DNA from: Beijerinckiaceae bacterium
GTDB taxonomy: Bacteria; Pseudomonadota; Alphaproteobacteria; Rhizobiales; Beijerinckiaceae
DNA length: 64,000 nucleotides
Assembly (NCBI GenBank): GCA_947370975.1
Contig: CANBNG010000014.1
Location: 54,611 to 118,610 of the forward strand
Direction: 5' to 3'
The notes under the pieces are model-generated. The model was not told where the DNA came from. It worked only from the letters and a program-made list of their open reading frames with translations, and did no database searches. Of the stretch, positions 8,445-19,068 are shown piece by piece (position 1 is the stretch's first letter; every line of letters begins with the position of its first letter). Made by a program: the position numbers and the translations under genes.

Positions 8445-8861
8445 TCAGGTTGCAGGTGGTGCAGCTGGCTTTCGCGCCTCGATGATCACATGGGCCATGG
8501 CGAGCGGATATTCATCCGTCAGCGTCAGGTGGATCACAACCTCATGGCCAGCGGGCGTCAACCTGGCCAGAACAGCAGCAGCGCCACCGGTCAGCGCCAT
8601 GGTCGGGCGGCCCGATGGCAGGTTCACCACGCCCATGTCGCGAAAAAAGACACCGTTGCGAAAGCCCGTGCCCAGCGCCTTGGCGCAGGCTTCCTTCGCG
8701 GCAAAGCGCTTGGCGTAGGAGGCTGCGCGTTGGGCGCGCCTGTCCGATCTTGCCTGTTCGACTGGCGTGAAGCAGCGCGACACAAAGCGGGCTGCGTGAT
8801 GGTCCAGCACGCGCTCGATCCGGCGAATGTCGCAGAGATCGGAGCCCATGCCCAGAATCAT
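8445..8861 (-). CDS. acpS: Holo-[acyl-carrier-protein] synthase
   Basis: A 138-residue AcpS. It transfers 4'-phosphopantetheine from CoA to the serine of apo-acyl carrier protein. The [13 protein letters not shown] motif supplies the magnesium ligand D8, and [16 protein letters not shown] supplies E57. The start lies 2 bases after the pdxJ stop, so pyrE-pdxJ-acpS form one operon. The last 10 residues (KPAAPPAT region) are a short extension near the adjoining repeat. The usual downstream lepB-rnc-era genes are not here. Confidence 0.95.
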   Translation of the reverse strand: MILGMGSDLCDIRRIERVLDHHAARFVSRCFTPVEQARSDRRAQRAASYAKRFAAKEACAKALGTGFRNGVFFRDMGVVNLPSGRPTMALTGGAAAVLARLTPAGHEVVIHLTLTDEYPLAMAHVIIEARKPAAPPAT

Positions 8862-8863
8862 CG

Positions 8864-9613
8864 TCAGGCCTCCGCGCGCCCCGCGTCCATGGCTGCCCGC
8901 ATTGCCGCAATGGCTGCGGGAAGACCCACAAACAAGGCCTCGCCCATCAGGAAATGGCCGATATTGAGTTCGATGATCTGCGACAGGCCAGCGATGCGCC
9001 GTGCGGTCTCATAATCGAGCCCGTGGCCGGCGTGGCACTCAAGGCCGAGTTCAGCGGCCTTGCGCGCAGCCAGGCGAATGCGCTCGAACTCATGTTCAGC
9101 CTCGCTCGCGCCTTGCGTCACCGCCTCGCACCAGGAGCCCGTGTGCAACTCCACCACCGGCGCGCCGATGGACACAGCTGCCTCAAGGGCGGCAATCGAG
9201 GGTTCGATGAAGAGCGAGACGCGGATGCCCGCGCCTTTCAGGATCTGCGTTGCCGCGCGCACATGATCATGCCCGCCGATGACATCGAGCCCGCCTTCGG
9301 TCGTCCGCTCGCTGCGCTTTTCAGGCACCAGACAGGCGGCATGCGGCTTTGTCGCGGCGGCCAGCGCCACCATTTCGTCGGTTGCCGCCATTTCGAAATT
9401 CAGCGGCTTGGAGATCGCGGCCATCAAGCGGCTGATATCCTCGTCGCGAATGTGGCGGCGGTCCTCGCGCAGATGCGCGGTGATGCCATCAGCGCCCGCC
9501 TCGATGGCGAGCAAGGCGCCGCGCACGGGATCGGGCAACGCCCCGCCACGCGCATTGCGGACGGTCGCGATGTGATCGACGTTGACACCAAGACGCAGGC
9601 GCGGCGCAGCCAT
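8864..9613 (-). CDS. pdxJ: Pyridoxine 5'-phosphate synthase
   Basis: A 249-residue TIM-barrel enzyme that condenses 1-deoxyxylulose 5-phosphate with 3-amino-2-oxopropyl phosphate to make pyridoxine 5'-phosphate. The N-terminal [18 protein letters not shown], the internal HLREDRRHI, and the late [13 protein letters not shown] and [12 protein letters not shown] motifs are all present. It starts one base after the pyrE stop and ends two bases before acpS. PdxA, the enzyme feeding it, is encoded at 13.4 kb. Confidence 0.97.
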   Translation of the reverse strand: MAAPRLRLGVNVDHIATVRNARGGALPDPVRGALLAIEAGADGITAHLREDRRHIRDEDISRLMAAISKPLNFEMAATDEMVALAAATKPHAACLVPEKRSERTTEGGLDVIGGHDHVRAATQILKGAGIRVSLFIEPSIAALEAAVSIGAPVVELHTGSWCEAVTQGASEAEHEFERIRLAARKAAELGLECHAGHGLDYETARRIAGLSQIIELNIGHFLMGEALFVGLPAAIAAMRAAMDAGRAEA

Positions 9614-9614
9614 G

Positions 9615-10208
9615 TCAGACCTTCAGTCCGCGGCTGCCGGGCTTGACCGGCGGCATGGCGGCGAGTTCGGGAGGCAGATTGTCGGGCGAATAATTGGGAA
9701 TATCCATGGTCGCCAGCGCGACGACCGGCACGCCGACATCGGCCTTGCCGCCCGAGCGGTCGATCAGGCAGGCAGCGGCAACGACGCTCGCGCCACCCGT
9801 CAGATGCTCCTGCAGCGATTCCAAAGTCTCGCGCACGGACAGGCCGGTGGTGACAATATCCTCGACCGTCACGACCTTGGCGCCCGGCTCGATCTCGAAG
9901 CCGCGGCGCAGGGCGAACTTGCCGTTTTCGCGCTCGACGAAAATCGCCTTCGCGCCGAGATGACGCGCGGTTTCATAGCCCGGCACAATGCCACCGACCG
10001 CGGGCGAGACCACGACATCGATCTTGCCGAATTTCGCCTCGATCTTTTCCGCCAGCGCCTTGCACAGGCGCTCGGTGCGCTTGGGATCCTGAAAGACGAA
10101 CATCTTTTGCAGGAAAACCGGGCTGCGCAGGCCCGACGTCAGGATGAAATGCCCCTGCAACAGAGCGCCAGCCGCCCTGAATTCGTCCAGAACCTCGTTC
10201 TCGGTCAT
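9615..10208 (-). CDS. pyrE: Orotate phosphoribosyltransferase
   Basis: A 197-residue type I phosphoribosyltransferase that joins orotate and PRPP to give OMP in de novo pyrimidine synthesis. The PRPP-binding motif [11 protein letters not shown] is near residues 111-121, the flexible-loop lysines are in [13 protein letters not shown] and [10 protein letters not shown], and the [12 protein letters not shown] start is typical. It is the first gene of a three-gene operon with pdxJ and acpS. Confidence 0.95.
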   Translation of the reverse strand: MTENEVLDEFRAAGALLQGHFILTSGLRSPVFLQKMFVFQDPKRTERLCKALAEKIEAKFGKIDVVVSPAVGGIVPGYETARHLGAKAIFVERENGKFALRRGFEIEPGAKVVTVEDIVTTGLSVRETLESLQEHLTGGASVVAAACLIDRSGGKADVGVPVVALATMDIPNYSPDNLPPELAAMPPVKPGSRGLKV

Positions 10209-10274
10209 GCGTCAGCCCCTGTCTTTGATAGGGCGTGTTCTAGGGCGGCTTGAGGCTTGGCACAAGCCGCGCGT

Positions 10275-12065
10275 CTATTCCGCCGCATCGGCGAGGAAAG
10301 CCCCTGTCTGCGTCTCGACAAGACGGCGGTAGACACCGCCCTCGCGCGCCATGAGCGCGGCATGGTCGCCATCTTCCACGATACGCCCCCTGTCGAAGAC
10401 CAGAATGCGGTCCAGCCGCTGCACGGTCGAGAGCCTGTGGGCGATGACGATGGTGGTGCGTCCCGCCGCGAGCCTGTCCATTGCCTCGCGGATGTAATGT
10501 TCGGACAGCGAATCGAGGCTCGATGTCGCCTCGTCGAGAATGAGAATGGGCGTGGCCGCCAGAATGGCGCGCGCGATGGCGACGCGCTGGCGCTCGCCGC
10601 CTGAGAGTTTCACTCCGCGCTCGCCAACCAATGTCTCGTAGCCCTTGGGCAGGCCGCGCACGAATTCATCCACATGAGCGAGTTTGGCCGCAGCCACGAT
10701 CTCGGGTTCGGTCGCGCCCGGACGTCCATAAGCAATATTCTCGGCAATCGAACGGTGGAACAGCACCGGATCTTGCGGCACAAGGCCGACGGCCTCGCGC
10801 AACGAGGCCTGCGTCACCTGCGCAATATCCTGCCCGTCGATGAGAATGCGCCCGGCATCGAGGTTGTAGAGCCGCTGCACGAGTTTCACGAAACTCGATT
10901 TGCCAGCACCCGATTGCCCGACAAGCCCGACCTTCTGGCCTGCCGGAATGACCAGCGAGAAATCCGCATAGAGGGGCTCGCGCGCGCCCTTGTAGCGGAA
11001 GGTCACGTGATCGAAGGCAATGGCCCCGGACGCGACCGCGAGCCTGTGCGCGCCCGGCACATCGGCCACCTGCAAATCGGCATGGCGGAAATCGAGCACA
11101 TCATCCATGTCGTTGATGGTGCGCTGGAGGGAGCGGACATGCTGGGCAATGTCGCGCAAATAGCCGGTGATGAGGAATTGCGTCGCAATGAGGCTCGCTA
11201 TATCGCCGGGCGTCGCGCGCCCCTGCGTCCAGAGCCAAAGCCCTGTCCCCAACATGCCGATCTGCAGGACAACCAGCAGGACGCCCTGCAACAGCCCGGA
11301 CACCGCGCTGCGATCCCACGAGCGCACCGCCCGCCATTCCCAGCCGCGTGCGATCTCGGCAAATTGCTTGTCCTCGCGCTCTTCGGCGGCAAAGCTCTTC
11401 ACCACCGCATTGCCGGTGATTGAATCGGCGAGCGCGCCGCTCATCTTGGAATCCCATTCCCGCGCCTCGATATTGGCGGGCCGGATCCAGTAGATCGCGA
11501 GCCCCACCACAACCGCGAGAAACATCGAAATCGCAACCGCAACGACAAGGCCCAGCACCGGCCAGCGCCACGCAAAGACCCCCGTGACGCCACAGACCAC
11601 GATGAAAGCCGGCAGCAGGCCAAAGGCCAGCGTATCGGTGAATGTATCGAAGGAGGTCATCCCGCGCGTGATCTTGCGCACGGTCGCGCCCGCAAAGGAA
11701 TTGGCGTGCCAATCGGCCGAAAAACGCTGCACCTTGGCAAAAGCATCGCGCCCGATGGTGGTGATGGCGCGCGCGCTCAGCCGGTTAAGCAGAAAGGTGA
11801 CAATCTGCCGCGAGCCCTGAAACAGCGCGCCGAGCCCGACAAACACCAGCAGCGCTGAAATCACCGGCTGCGGATTGGCGGGCGACCCCGACGCCACTGC
11901 ATCGACCAGCCAGCCCGAGGCCAAAGGCACCGCCACATCGATCAGGGTGGAGCCCACCCGAACCCCGACAAGAATGGCAAACAGCCGCGGCGACAGCAGC
12001 CAATAATGCACCACAAAGGGCATCACACGCGCGATTTTGGCTTTATTCGTCCCAGGCTTCCTCAT
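10275..12065 (-). CDS. ABC exporter, fused membrane and ATPase domains
   Basis: A 596-residue half-transporter of the MsbA/multidrug type. The membrane domain covers about residues 20-320 with six hydrophobic helices. The nucleotide-binding domain follows with Walker A GQSGAGKSS, signature LSGGERQRVAIARAIL, Walker B ILILDEATSSLDS and the H-loop IVIAHRLSTV. ATG 12065 (MRKPGTNKAKIARVMPF) is chosen; a TTG at 12101 would add 12 residues that run into the repeat-rich leader. Substrate is not predictable: lipid, peptide or drug export are all possible. Confidence 0.88.
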   Translation of the reverse strand: MRKPGTNKAKIARVMPFVVHYWLLSPRLFAILVGVRVGSTLIDVAVPLASGWLVDAVASGSPANPQPVISALLVFVGLGALFQGSRQIVTFLLNRLSARAITTIGRDAFAKVQRFSADWHANSFAGATVRKITRGMTSFDTFTDTLAFGLLPAFIVVCGVTGVFAWRWPVLGLVVAVAISMFLAVVVGLAIYWIRPANIEAREWDSKMSGALADSITGNAVVKSFAAEEREDKQFAEIARGWEWRAVRSWDRSAVSGLLQGVLLVVLQIGMLGTGLWLWTQGRATPGDIASLIATQFLITGYLRDIAQHVRSLQRTINDMDDVLDFRHADLQVADVPGAHRLAVASGAIAFDHVTFRYKGAREPLYADFSLVIPAGQKVGLVGQSGAGKSSFVKLVQRLYNLDAGRILIDGQDIAQVTQASLREAVGLVPQDPVLFHRSIAENIAYGRPGATEPEIVAAAKLAHVDEFVRGLPKGYETLVGERGVKLSGGERQRVAIARAILAATPILILDEATSSLDSLSEHYIREAMDRLAAGRTTIVIAHRLSTVQRLDRILVFDRGRIVEDGDHAALMAREGGVYRRLVETQTGAFLADAAE

Positions 12066-12151
12066 GAGGCCGGTTATGGCGCTTGAGGGGAGTGAGGGCA
12101 ATGGGGCGTCCCGTCATTGCGCGCGGAGCTGCGTCGCTCTCCAGATCGTTG

Positions 12152-12488
12152 GTGCGACCCCCACCCCTAGCCCCTCCCCACAAAGGGGGCGGGGGATCAG
12201 ATGGCATGTGCGACCTGAATTCCCTCCCCCTTGTGGGGAGGGCCGACTCGGCGCAGCCGAGCGGGGTGGGAGTTTTGCGGGATCTCCGGTCGGCCAGCTG
12301 CGCCTTTCCCCGGATAGATGGTGCGACCCCCACCGCTAGCCCCTCCCCACAAGGGGGCGGGGGACGAGATGGCATATGCGATCTGAATTCCCTCCCCCTT
12401 GTGGGGAGGGCCGCCTCGGCGCAGCCGAGCGGGGCGGGGGTTTTGCGGCCTCTCCGGTCGGCCAGCTGCGCCCTTCTCAGGATCGATG
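12152..12488. repeat. Tandem pair of 169/168-base GC-rich repeats
   Basis: Unit 1 (12152-12320) and unit 2 (12321-12488) each begin GTGCGACCCCCACC and contain CCTCCCCACAA, AATTCCCTCCCCCTTGTGG, the palindrome CTCGGCGCAGCCGAG, and a GTCGGCCAGCTGCGCC end. A third GTGCGA start follows at 12489. The two copies differ at about a dozen scattered positions. They fill the gap between the ABC exporter start and the rsmA stop, and one inverted partial copy is at 8389-8444. Confidence 0.9.
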
Positions 12489-12505
12489 GTGCGACGAGCG
12501 ACCTG

Positions 12506-13378
12506 TCAGCGGCTCATGTCTTCGGCTACGCGCGCCAATGTGGCAAAGCCTGCGACGTCGATTTCTTCTGCGCGCTTTGTCTCTTCGATGCCGGCGCTTT
12601 TCAGCAGCGTCAGCGCATCCAGCGTGCGGCCATTGACCGCGAGGCCCTTGAGGGATTGGCGCAGCATCTTGCGCCTTTGATTGAAGGCCGAGGCTGTGAT
12701 GGCGGTGAGGATCTTCGGGTTGCAGGGCTCGGGCGTTGCGCGCGGCACGATCTCGACAACCGACGAGGTGACCTTGGGTGGGGGCGTGAAGGCCGAGGGC
12801 GGCACGTCGAAAAGAATGCGCGACTTGGCGCGCCAGCCTGCGAGCACGCCGAGACGTCCGTAATCGACGCGCTGTGCGGGTGTCGCCACAATGCGCTCTG
12901 CGACTTCGCGCTGGAACATCAGCACCATGCGGTCAAACCAGGGCGGCCATGGCTCGGTTTCGAGCCAGCCTGCGAGCAGTACGGTGCCGATATTATAGGG
13001 CAGGTTCGCGCAGATGCGCACGGGGCCGGTGATGCCTGCCACAAGCGCGCGCCAATCGGTTTCCAGCGCATCGCCCGGCACGATCTGCAAACGGCCCGGA
13101 TAGGCGTCCGAGATTTCGGCAAGGGCTGCAAGGCAACGCTCGTCACGCTCGACAGCAATGACGCGCTCCGCGCCTTCCATCAACAAGGCGCGCGTGAGGC
13201 CGCCGGGGCCTGGACCAATCTCGACAATCGTCACGCCCGCCAGCGGGCCGGCGGCGCGCGCAATGCGGCCGGTCAGATTGAGATCGAAAAGGAAGTTCTG
13301 CCCCAGCGACTTCTTGGCGGCGAGCTCATGCTTTTCCACGACCTCGCGCAGGGGCGGCAGTCCGTCATCAGTTTTCAT
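12506..13378 (-). CDS. rsmA: 16S rRNA (adenine(1518)-N(6)/adenine(1519)-N(6))-dimethyltransferase
   Basis: A 290-residue KsgA-type enzyme that dimethylates A1518 and A1519 near the 3' end of 16S rRNA during 30S maturation. The [10 protein letters not shown] entry motif, the SAM-binding [14 protein letters not shown] (about residues 53-66) and the catalytic NLPYNIG (about 125-131) are all visible. It is the last gene of the conserved lptD-surA-pdxA-rsmA order, with 12 bases between pdxA and rsmA. Confidence 0.96.
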   Translation of the reverse strand: MKTDDGLPPLREVVEKHELAAKKSLGQNFLFDLNLTGRIARAAGPLAGVTIVEIGPGPGGLTRALLMEGAERVIAVERDERCLAALAEISDAYPGRLQIVPGDALETDWRALVAGITGPVRICANLPYNIGTVLLAGWLETEPWPPWFDRMVLMFQREVAERIVATPAQRVDYGRLGVLAGWRAKSRILFDVPPSAFTPPPKVTSSVVEIVPRATPEPCNPKILTAITASAFNQRRKMLRQSLKGLAVNGRTLDALTLLKSAGIEETKRAEEIDVAGFATLARVAEDMSR

Positions 13379-13390
13379 GGCAGTTTTTTC

Positions 13391-14404
13391 TCATGGCTTG
13401 CCTGCGCGTGTCGCCAAAAGATCCGCCAGGTCGAGCGCTGCAAGCAGGCTTGCCGCCTGCGCCTGGCCTTTTCCTGCAATGTCGAAGGCCGTGCCGTGAT
13501 CAGGCGATGTGCGGATGAAGGGCAGACCGAGCGTCAGATTGACGGCGCTATCGAAGGCCAGTGTCTTGATCGGGATCAGCGCCTGATCGTGATACATGCA
13601 CAAAGCCGCATCGTAGCGCGCGCGCGCAGCTGCATGGAACATCGTGTCGGGCGGCAGAGGCCCGCGCGCATCGATGCCTTCCGCAATCAGGCGCTCGACG
13701 GCCGGGCGGACAATATCAATATCCTCGCGCCCCATCGCCCCGCCTTCGCCCGCATGCGGATTGAGGCCGGCAATGGCGAGCCGCGGCGCGGCAAGGCCGA
13801 ATTTTGCACGCATGTCAGCCGCGACAATACGGCCTGTCTCGACGATGAGATCGATGGTGAGGTCGGCAATCGCGCGCGCCAGCGCAACATGGATCGTTAC
13901 AGGCACGACCGCGAGCGCAGGCGACCACAGCATCATCACCGGCAAAACCTTGCCGCCATAATGACGCTCGGCAAGTTCGCCTAGAAATTCGGTATGGCCT
14001 GGATGTTTGAAGCCCGCGCCATAGAGCACATCCTTGGCGATCGGATTGGTGACGATGGCGCAAGCTTGCCCAGTGTGAACGAGGGCGACGCCGCGCTCGA
14101 TTGCCTCGATGGTCATGGCGGCGTCAGCGGGATCGGGTTTGCCGGGCGTGCCGCTGACGGGCGATGACAGCGCGACCACGGGCAGGGCGCTCGCAAAAGC
14201 CTGCGTCGCAGTTGCGGGCGTAACGCGCGCCACGGGCACATCGAGCCCAAGCGCCTGCGCCTGCCGCTCGAACAGCGCAGGGTCACCAAGCACCAAATAG
14301 GGCCGTGTCGCAGGCGTGCGCGCAAGCCAGGCTTTGAGCGTGACCTCGGGGCCAATCCCGGAAGGGTCGCCCTGTGTAAGGGCCAGCGGCGCGCGCGCGC
14401 TCAT
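13391..14404 (-). CDS. pdxA: 4-hydroxythreonine-4-phosphate dehydrogenase
   Basis: A 337-residue NAD-dependent enzyme of vitamin B6 synthesis that oxidises 4-phosphohydroxy-L-threonine. The [13 protein letters not shown] start, the metal-binding histidines in KHPGHTEFL and [11 protein letters not shown], and the HDQALIPIK motif are present. It starts one base after the surA stop and is cotranscribed with it. Together with pdxJ at 8.9 kb, two enzymes of the DXP-dependent B6 pathway lie in the window. Confidence 0.96.
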   Translation of the reverse strand: MSARAPLALTQGDPSGIGPEVTLKAWLARTPATRPYLVLGDPALFERQAQALGLDVPVARVTPATATQAFASALPVVALSSPVSGTPGKPDPADAAMTIEAIERGVALVHTGQACAIVTNPIAKDVLYGAGFKHPGHTEFLGELAERHYGGKVLPVMMLWSPALAVVPVTIHVALARAIADLTIDLIVETGRIVAADMRAKFGLAAPRLAIAGLNPHAGEGGAMGREDIDIVRPAVERLIAEGIDARGPLPPDTMFHAAARARYDAALCMYHDQALIPIKTLAFDSAVNLTLGLPFIRTSPDHGTAFDIAGKGQAQAASLLAALDLADLLATRAGKP

Positions 14405-14405
14405 G

Positions 14406-15326
14406 TCAGCGCTTCACGATCACGGCGCGCGCGCGAAGTTCCGCGTAGAGTTTCGCGCCGAAAACATCGAGCCTTTTGCCGAGCAGCTCCATGCGGATGT
14501 CCTCGCCCGCAGCAGCATCGTCGCGCAGATCGCGCTTGGCGCAGAGCGCCACCATTTCAATGCCGGTGGGGCCGCGTTGCGCGGGCGTCAGGTGGCCGAT
14601 GGGCGTCTTGTCGAGCACCGCGCGCAAGTCATCGGGCAGGGCGTTTCCGGCCCGACCGAACTGCGCCTTCACCACGACTTCAGGCGTGTCGCGCGCCAGG
14701 ACGAGGCCGCTCGTGCAATCGGTGAAGCGCTGGCGAAATTGCTCGGCTTCGCGCGCGCGTGTCTGCCATTGCTCGGGCGTCGCGTTGATTGGCACGATCA
14801 TGACGATCTGGCGCATGAGATATTCAGCCGGGGCGCCAGCTCCACCACGCTTGTCGCGTTCGGCGCGCACATCCTTCTCGGAGACTTCGAGGCCCTTGTT
14901 AAGCCCGCGCACGAGGATCGACCAGCCAGCTTCGGCGCGGAAGAAATCTCCCCATTCGCTCTCGGACAGACCCGAGCCCTGCAAGGCGCCGGCAAGCGCC
15001 ATCGGCTGCATTTTCAGGTCGCCCGCGATCTTGGAGATGGCGCTGTTGCGCTCTTGCTGGCCGGGGACGAGATTATATTTCTTGAGTTCGCGCAGGCGCA
15101 GGCGATCGGCCACGATGGCCTCGATCGCGGCCTGTTGTGTCGCCGGGCGCTTGAGCACCTTCTGGAGCTTGATGCGCTGTTCGACATCATAGCTCGTGAT
15201 CGGATCGTCATTGACGGTGGCGACAATCGCCTGCGCATGGGCAGGGGCGAGCGGCAGCGCCAGAACGAGCAGCGAAAGGCCAAGGCTGGCGAGGCGGATA
15301 AAGGGGGACGTGGCAGGGTGACTCAT
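14406..15326 (-). CDS. surA: Periplasmic chaperone / peptidyl-prolyl isomerase SurA
   Basis: A 306-residue precursor. ATG 15326 gives [20 protein letters not shown] and a cleavable signal ending APAHAQA. Upstream in-frame GTG starts run into lptD and give no signal peptide. The SurA N-terminal domain (about 32-170) begins [20 protein letters not shown], and a single parvulin-type region follows. SurA escorts outer-membrane proteins, including LptD, to the BAM complex. The length fits the shorter alphaproteobacterial form with one isomerase domain. It lies 32 bases after the lptD stop. Confidence 0.92.
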   Translation of the reverse strand: MSHPATSPFIRLASLGLSLLVLALPLAPAHAQAIVATVNDDPITSYDVEQRIKLQKVLKRPATQQAAIEAIVADRLRLRELKKYNLVPGQQERNSAISKIAGDLKMQPMALAGALQGSGLSESEWGDFFRAEAGWSILVRGLNKGLEVSEKDVRAERDKRGGAGAPAEYLMRQIVMIVPINATPEQWQTRAREAEQFRQRFTDCTSGLVLARDTPEVVVKAQFGRAGNALPDDLRAVLDKTPIGHLTPAQRGPTGIEMVALCAKRDLRDDAAAGEDIRMELLGKRLDVFGAKLYAELRARAVIVKR

Positions 15327-15358
15327 GCGCCATGTCTTGCGACGGGCGTGCGGCGGCG

Positions 15359-17983
15359 TCAATGGCCGACGCCGTCCTGACTCGTGGCGGCGCTGACACT
15401 CGAACTGATCCGCGCATCGCCCAATGTCCGCAATTGCAATTGCACGAGAACGGTCTGGTTGCGCTGCGTGCTCACGCCCGAGACCCCCTGGGGATAGAGC
15501 GAGGTGTAATTGAGGCTGAGCGTCGTGCACTCATCCGTATAGCCACCCCCGACGCCAAGGCCCGCGACCGATAAGACCGGGCGGCTGTCAGTCGCCGACG
15601 CGGTGTAGAGATGGCGCGACATATCGAAGATGACATTGCCCGTGACGAAGAAATTCTTGTCGAGATTATAACGCGAGCCTGCCGAGAGGCCCTCGCGGCG
15701 CTTGTCGAAACCGATGAGCGGCTGGGCCTCATAGCGCGCATATTGCAGGCTCGTGGCGAAAGCGCCCCAGCGTGCATTGGCCATCAGGTCGAGGCGGCGC
15801 AGATGATAGTCGGACGGGTCGAACCGGCCCTTGGCCATGAAAGTGTAATTGGTGTTGGGCGCAAAAGCCGCGCGCGTCACGAAATCCGATTGCTTGGAGT
15901 CGAGACCCGACGAGAGGCCAACATTGGCGGCGTCCGGCGAGGCGTAGGAATTGCGCCCGGCCAGCTGGTAGGATTGGCCGACGAGAATATTGGCATAGCC
16001 GCCATTGTCGAAGCTCGCCGTATATTGCGCGCCATAATTGGTGCGCACGCCACCCTCGAAACGGTCATAGCCGGAGAATTTGTTCCAGCTGAAGAGGTTC
16101 GTGTCGTCGAAAACGAGGCTTTGCGCATCTTCGTTGACGAGCGCGGTATTGGTCACTTCATCCGGGCGGATGATGATCTGCGTGATTGGTTCGAGCACAT
16201 GGGTCACGCCCTGCGTGCGCGCGATCAAGGGCAGGCGATATTCGACGCCTGTGCCCAGAAGTGCGCGCCCGCGGAACGTGTCAGGCTGCGAGCCGACGAA
16301 ATTCACCTGATCGATATTGCGGCTCAGCACCGCGCCCCCGGCGAAATAGGTGCCGGTCTTGTCGAGCGCCAGCCATGAGCCGTTGAGATGGGCGAAGGTG
16401 AAGGGCGTCCAGACCTGACCCACCGGATCGATGAACTGGCGCTTCCAGGAAGCGTTCAGCGTGGCGCGTGTATATTCGCCCGCCATGCCGCGCAGCAGGC
16501 AATCGGTGCGGTTATAGGCCGCCGGATTATAGGGCGTGCTGCACACGGGGTAGAGATTGTAGACCTGGTCGACAAGATTGCCCTTGGTCGATTCATAGAC
16601 CGCAGCCTGACGCGAAATCGTCGTCATGTTGAAGTCGAGTTCGACCTGGCCGCCAATGCCGGCCGATGCCTCGGGGCGGATGTCGATGGTCTTGTTGTAA
16701 TCGAGCACCGGCGCGACGAAGGGCTGCTGCTCCTGCCGGTCGGAATTCGACAGGCCCTGGAAGTAATAGCCACGCAGATCGAAATAGCCGCGGTTGGCCT
16801 GTCCGGTCAGATACATCTGCGAGGTGCGCTCACGGAAGTAGTTGCTCGAAAGGGACTGGCTCGGCTGCTTGTAGTCCTCGGTGAACCATTTGTCGGACGC
16901 ATAGCCGACATCCCAGCCAAAGCGCCATTTCTCGTTGATGTAGAATTCGCCCACGGTGTCGAGCGAGCCGCGGAAGGTCCGGTTGCCCGGTCCATAAGGC
17001 GCGGCAATGAAGACGCTGGGATCGGCCTGCGCAATGCCGGCCGCGCGCACAGAATAGGAGCCATTGGCAAAACGCTGCCGGAACTCAGCCTCGCCCAGGA
17101 ACCCCTGGCGCGTCAGCAGCGTGGGCGTCAGCGTCATGTCGATCGACGGGGAGACCACCCAATAATAGGGTGCAGCCACGCCCACGCCGAGGGTGCTCTT
17201 GGCAATATAGCGGGGCGTCAGCCAGCCGCTCTTGCGCCGCACCGTCTGGTCGGGCGCGGAGAAGAACGGCAGATAGGCCACCGGCAGGCCGAAGAGTTCG
17301 AGCGTCGCTTCTTCATAATAGAGCGTCTGCTCGGAATTCTGATGAATGACGCGCTTGGCGCGCACCTGCCAGAAGGGCGGCTTGGTTGAATCGTCCTTGC
17401 AGGGCTCGCAGGCCGTATAGATGCCGTTTTCAAAGACCGTGGTCTCGCCGTCGAGCCGCTCGGCGCGGGCGGCAGACAGATGGGTCTGGTCGGAGGTGTC
17501 GGTCTTCAGGCTGTCGATGAAGCCGGTTCTGAAATCGTCTGTCAGCTCGAAACGTTCGGCATAGGTCACCGTGCCGTCGGTCTCGGTGATCTTGGCATGG
17601 CCTTCGGCCGAGACGCGGTTGGAATTGCGGTCATAGCTGACACGATCTGCTTCGAGCACGCGGCCTTGATAATAGAGCTGGACGTCGCCCTTGGCCCCGA
17701 CCGTGTTCGTCTTGCTGTCGTAGATCATCTCCTTCGCCTGCACGAGCAGGCGATCCTTGCCAGGCGTCGAGGCCGGACGCGCAATGCGCTCGGCCATCGT
17801 CTGGGCGCGTGCGGGAGTGGGAAGGAAAGCCTCGGACAGTGGGACGAGCGCGGTGGTGAGCAATAGCGCCAGCGTGCACGTACGCGCGTGCATCACCGAC
17901 GTCGCAAATGCGACGCGCAGGACACAATCCAGCTGCCCCTTGAGGGGGAGCCGGAGAGCCGAGGGGCCAGAACGCCGCCCCAT
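15359..17983 (-). CDS. lptD: LPS-assembly outer-membrane protein LptD
   Basis: An 874-residue precursor. After the signal sequence (LALLLTTALVPLSEAF...PARAQ) comes the OstA/LptA-like beta-jellyroll (about residues 60-200), then a long beta-barrel domain rich in aromatic alternation. Cysteines occur in YTACEPCKDD and near VYNLYPVCSTP and TDCLLRG, fitting the disulphide pairs of LptD. It inserts LPS in the outer leaflet with LptE. ATG 17983 overlaps the lptG stop (TGATG), which favours coupling. The internal ATG at 17893 (MHARTCTLAL) would place the signal peptide directly at the N-terminus and is a real alternative. Confidence 0.93.
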   Translation of the reverse strand: MGRRSGPSALRLPLKGQLDCVLRVAFATSVMHARTCTLALLLTTALVPLSEAFLPTPARAQTMAERIARPASTPGKDRLLVQAKEMIYDSKTNTVGAKGDVQLYYQGRVLEADRVSYDRNSNRVSAEGHAKITETDGTVTYAERFELTDDFRTGFIDSLKTDTSDQTHLSAARAERLDGETTVFENGIYTACEPCKDDSTKPPFWQVRAKRVIHQNSEQTLYYEEATLELFGLPVAYLPFFSAPDQTVRRKSGWLTPRYIAKSTLGVGVAAPYYWVVSPSIDMTLTPTLLTRQGFLGEAEFRQRFANGSYSVRAAGIAQADPSVFIAAPYGPGNRTFRGSLDTVGEFYINEKWRFGWDVGYASDKWFTEDYKQPSQSLSSNYFRERTSQMYLTGQANRGYFDLRGYYFQGLSNSDRQEQQPFVAPVLDYNKTIDIRPEASAGIGGQVELDFNMTTISRQAAVYESTKGNLVDQVYNLYPVCSTPYNPAAYNRTDCLLRGMAGEYTRATLNASWKRQFIDPVGQVWTPFTFAHLNGSWLALDKTGTYFAGGAVLSRNIDQVNFVGSQPDTFRGRALLGTGVEYRLPLIARTQGVTHVLEPITQIIIRPDEVTNTALVNEDAQSLVFDDTNLFSWNKFSGYDRFEGGVRTNYGAQYTASFDNGGYANILVGQSYQLAGRNSYASPDAANVGLSSGLDSKQSDFVTRAAFAPNTNYTFMAKGRFDPSDYHLRRLDLMANARWGAFATSLQYARYEAQPLIGFDKRREGLSAGSRYNLDKNFFVTGNVIFDMSRHLYTASATDSRPVLSVAGLGVGGGYTDECTTLSLNYTSLYPQGVSGVSTQRNQTVLVQLQLRTLGDARISSSVSAATSQDGVGH

Positions 17984-19068
17984 CAACCGTCCTCCTGATG
18001 CAAAAGAACCAATGTACTCAGCATGCTACCAACAACAGCCGGAGACCAGGCCGCAACCGGTGCGCTCAGAAATCCCGCGCCACCCAGATCCGACACCAGC
18101 TTCGTCGCAACATAAAGCACGAAGCCAGAGGCCACGCCACCTGAAACCATGCGGGAGACCCCGCCTGAGCGAAAGAATCGCAGCGAAAACGACGCGGCGA
18201 TCAGAACCATGGCGACAAGAAGGAGCGGGCGGGCCAGAAGGGCCTGAAATTTAAGGCGGTAACCTGTTGCATCGAGCCCGGCTGCTTCCGTGCGGCGGCT
18301 GAATTCGGGCAGGCTCCAGAAGGGCACGGCATCGGGCGTGACGAAGGACTGGCTGACCTGATCGGCCGAAAGATAGGTCGCCAATTCATAGCGGGCGGTC
18401 GCATGAGGCTCTTCGCCAGGCGTCAGGACGCGAGCCTCCTCGAGCTCCCAATAGCCCGGTTTGAGCACGGCGCGCGCCGCCTCGACCCGCTCGATGAAGC
18501 GATTGTCGAGATTGAAGACAAAGGCCGTCACGCTGCCGAGCCGGCTGCCGCGCTCGCTCGATTGTTCGGCGCGCAGGATCGACTGGCCATCGAGGCTGCG
18601 CTGGCGGATCCAGAGGCTTGAATCCCCCTGCGAGGGGCCGGTGCGGCCAAACATCCCGATCTCGATGGCGTCAGCCTTCTGCTTCAGGAAAGCCGAGGCC
18701 GGATTATAGACCGTGACCGAAAAGATCCCGATCAGCAGCACGATCAGGACGGGAGGCGTGAGGAACTGCCAGACGGAGACGCCAGCCGCCCGCGCCACGA
18801 CCAGTTCGAGTTTCCGCGTCAGGCCGATAAAGGCGACCATGGCGCCGCCCAAAGTGGCGAAGGGCAGGATCTGCTCGGTGACGGAGGGCACGCGCAGGAA
18901 GGTGAGCGCGGCAATGCCGAGCGTCGTCACATTGGCGATATCGCCCGCGCGGCGGAGCATTTCCACGAAGTCGATGAGATAGATCAGCACGAAGATGATG
19001 GCGAAGACCGCCAGGATCGACCGGGTGAACCGCGCTGCGAGATAAAGTCCAAGCGTGCGCCCGATCAT
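17983..19068 (-). CDS. lptG: LPS export permease LptG
   Basis: A 361-residue inner-membrane protein of the LptF/LptG family. There are three hydrophobic helices in the first 130 residues, a periplasmic beta-jellyroll (about 130-265), and three C-terminal helices. With LptF and the LptB ATPase it extracts LPS from the inner membrane. It begins IGRTLGLYLAARFTRSIL, typical of LptG. Its start overlaps the lptF stop by four bases (ATGA) and its stop overlaps the lptD start. LptB is not in the window. Confidence 0.93.
   Translation of the reverse strand: MIGRTLGLYLAARFTRSILAVFAIIFVLIYLIDFVEMLRRAGDIANVTTLGIAALTFLRVPSVTEQILPFATLGGAMVAFIGLTRKLELVVARAAGVSVWQFLTPPVLIVLLIGIFSVTVYNPASAFLKQKADAIEIGMFGRTGPSQGDSSLWIRQRSLDGQSILRAEQSSERGSRLGSVTAFVFNLDNRFIERVEAARAVLKPGYWELEEARVLTPGEEPHATARYELATYLSADQVSQSFVTPDAVPFWSLPEFSRRTEAAGLDATGYRLKFQALLARPLLLVAMVLIAASFSLRFFRSGGVSRMVSGGVASGFVLYVATKLVSDLGGAGFLSAPVAAWSPAVVGSMLSTLVLLHQEDG

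Noticed and set aside
12083..13984. A 633-codon plus-strand frame across the tandem repeat, rsmA and pdxA
   Set aside because: It reads through repeats and antisense to two certain enzymes; the repeated Pro-Ser-Pro-Gln-Gly peptide simply reflects the tandem DNA repeat.
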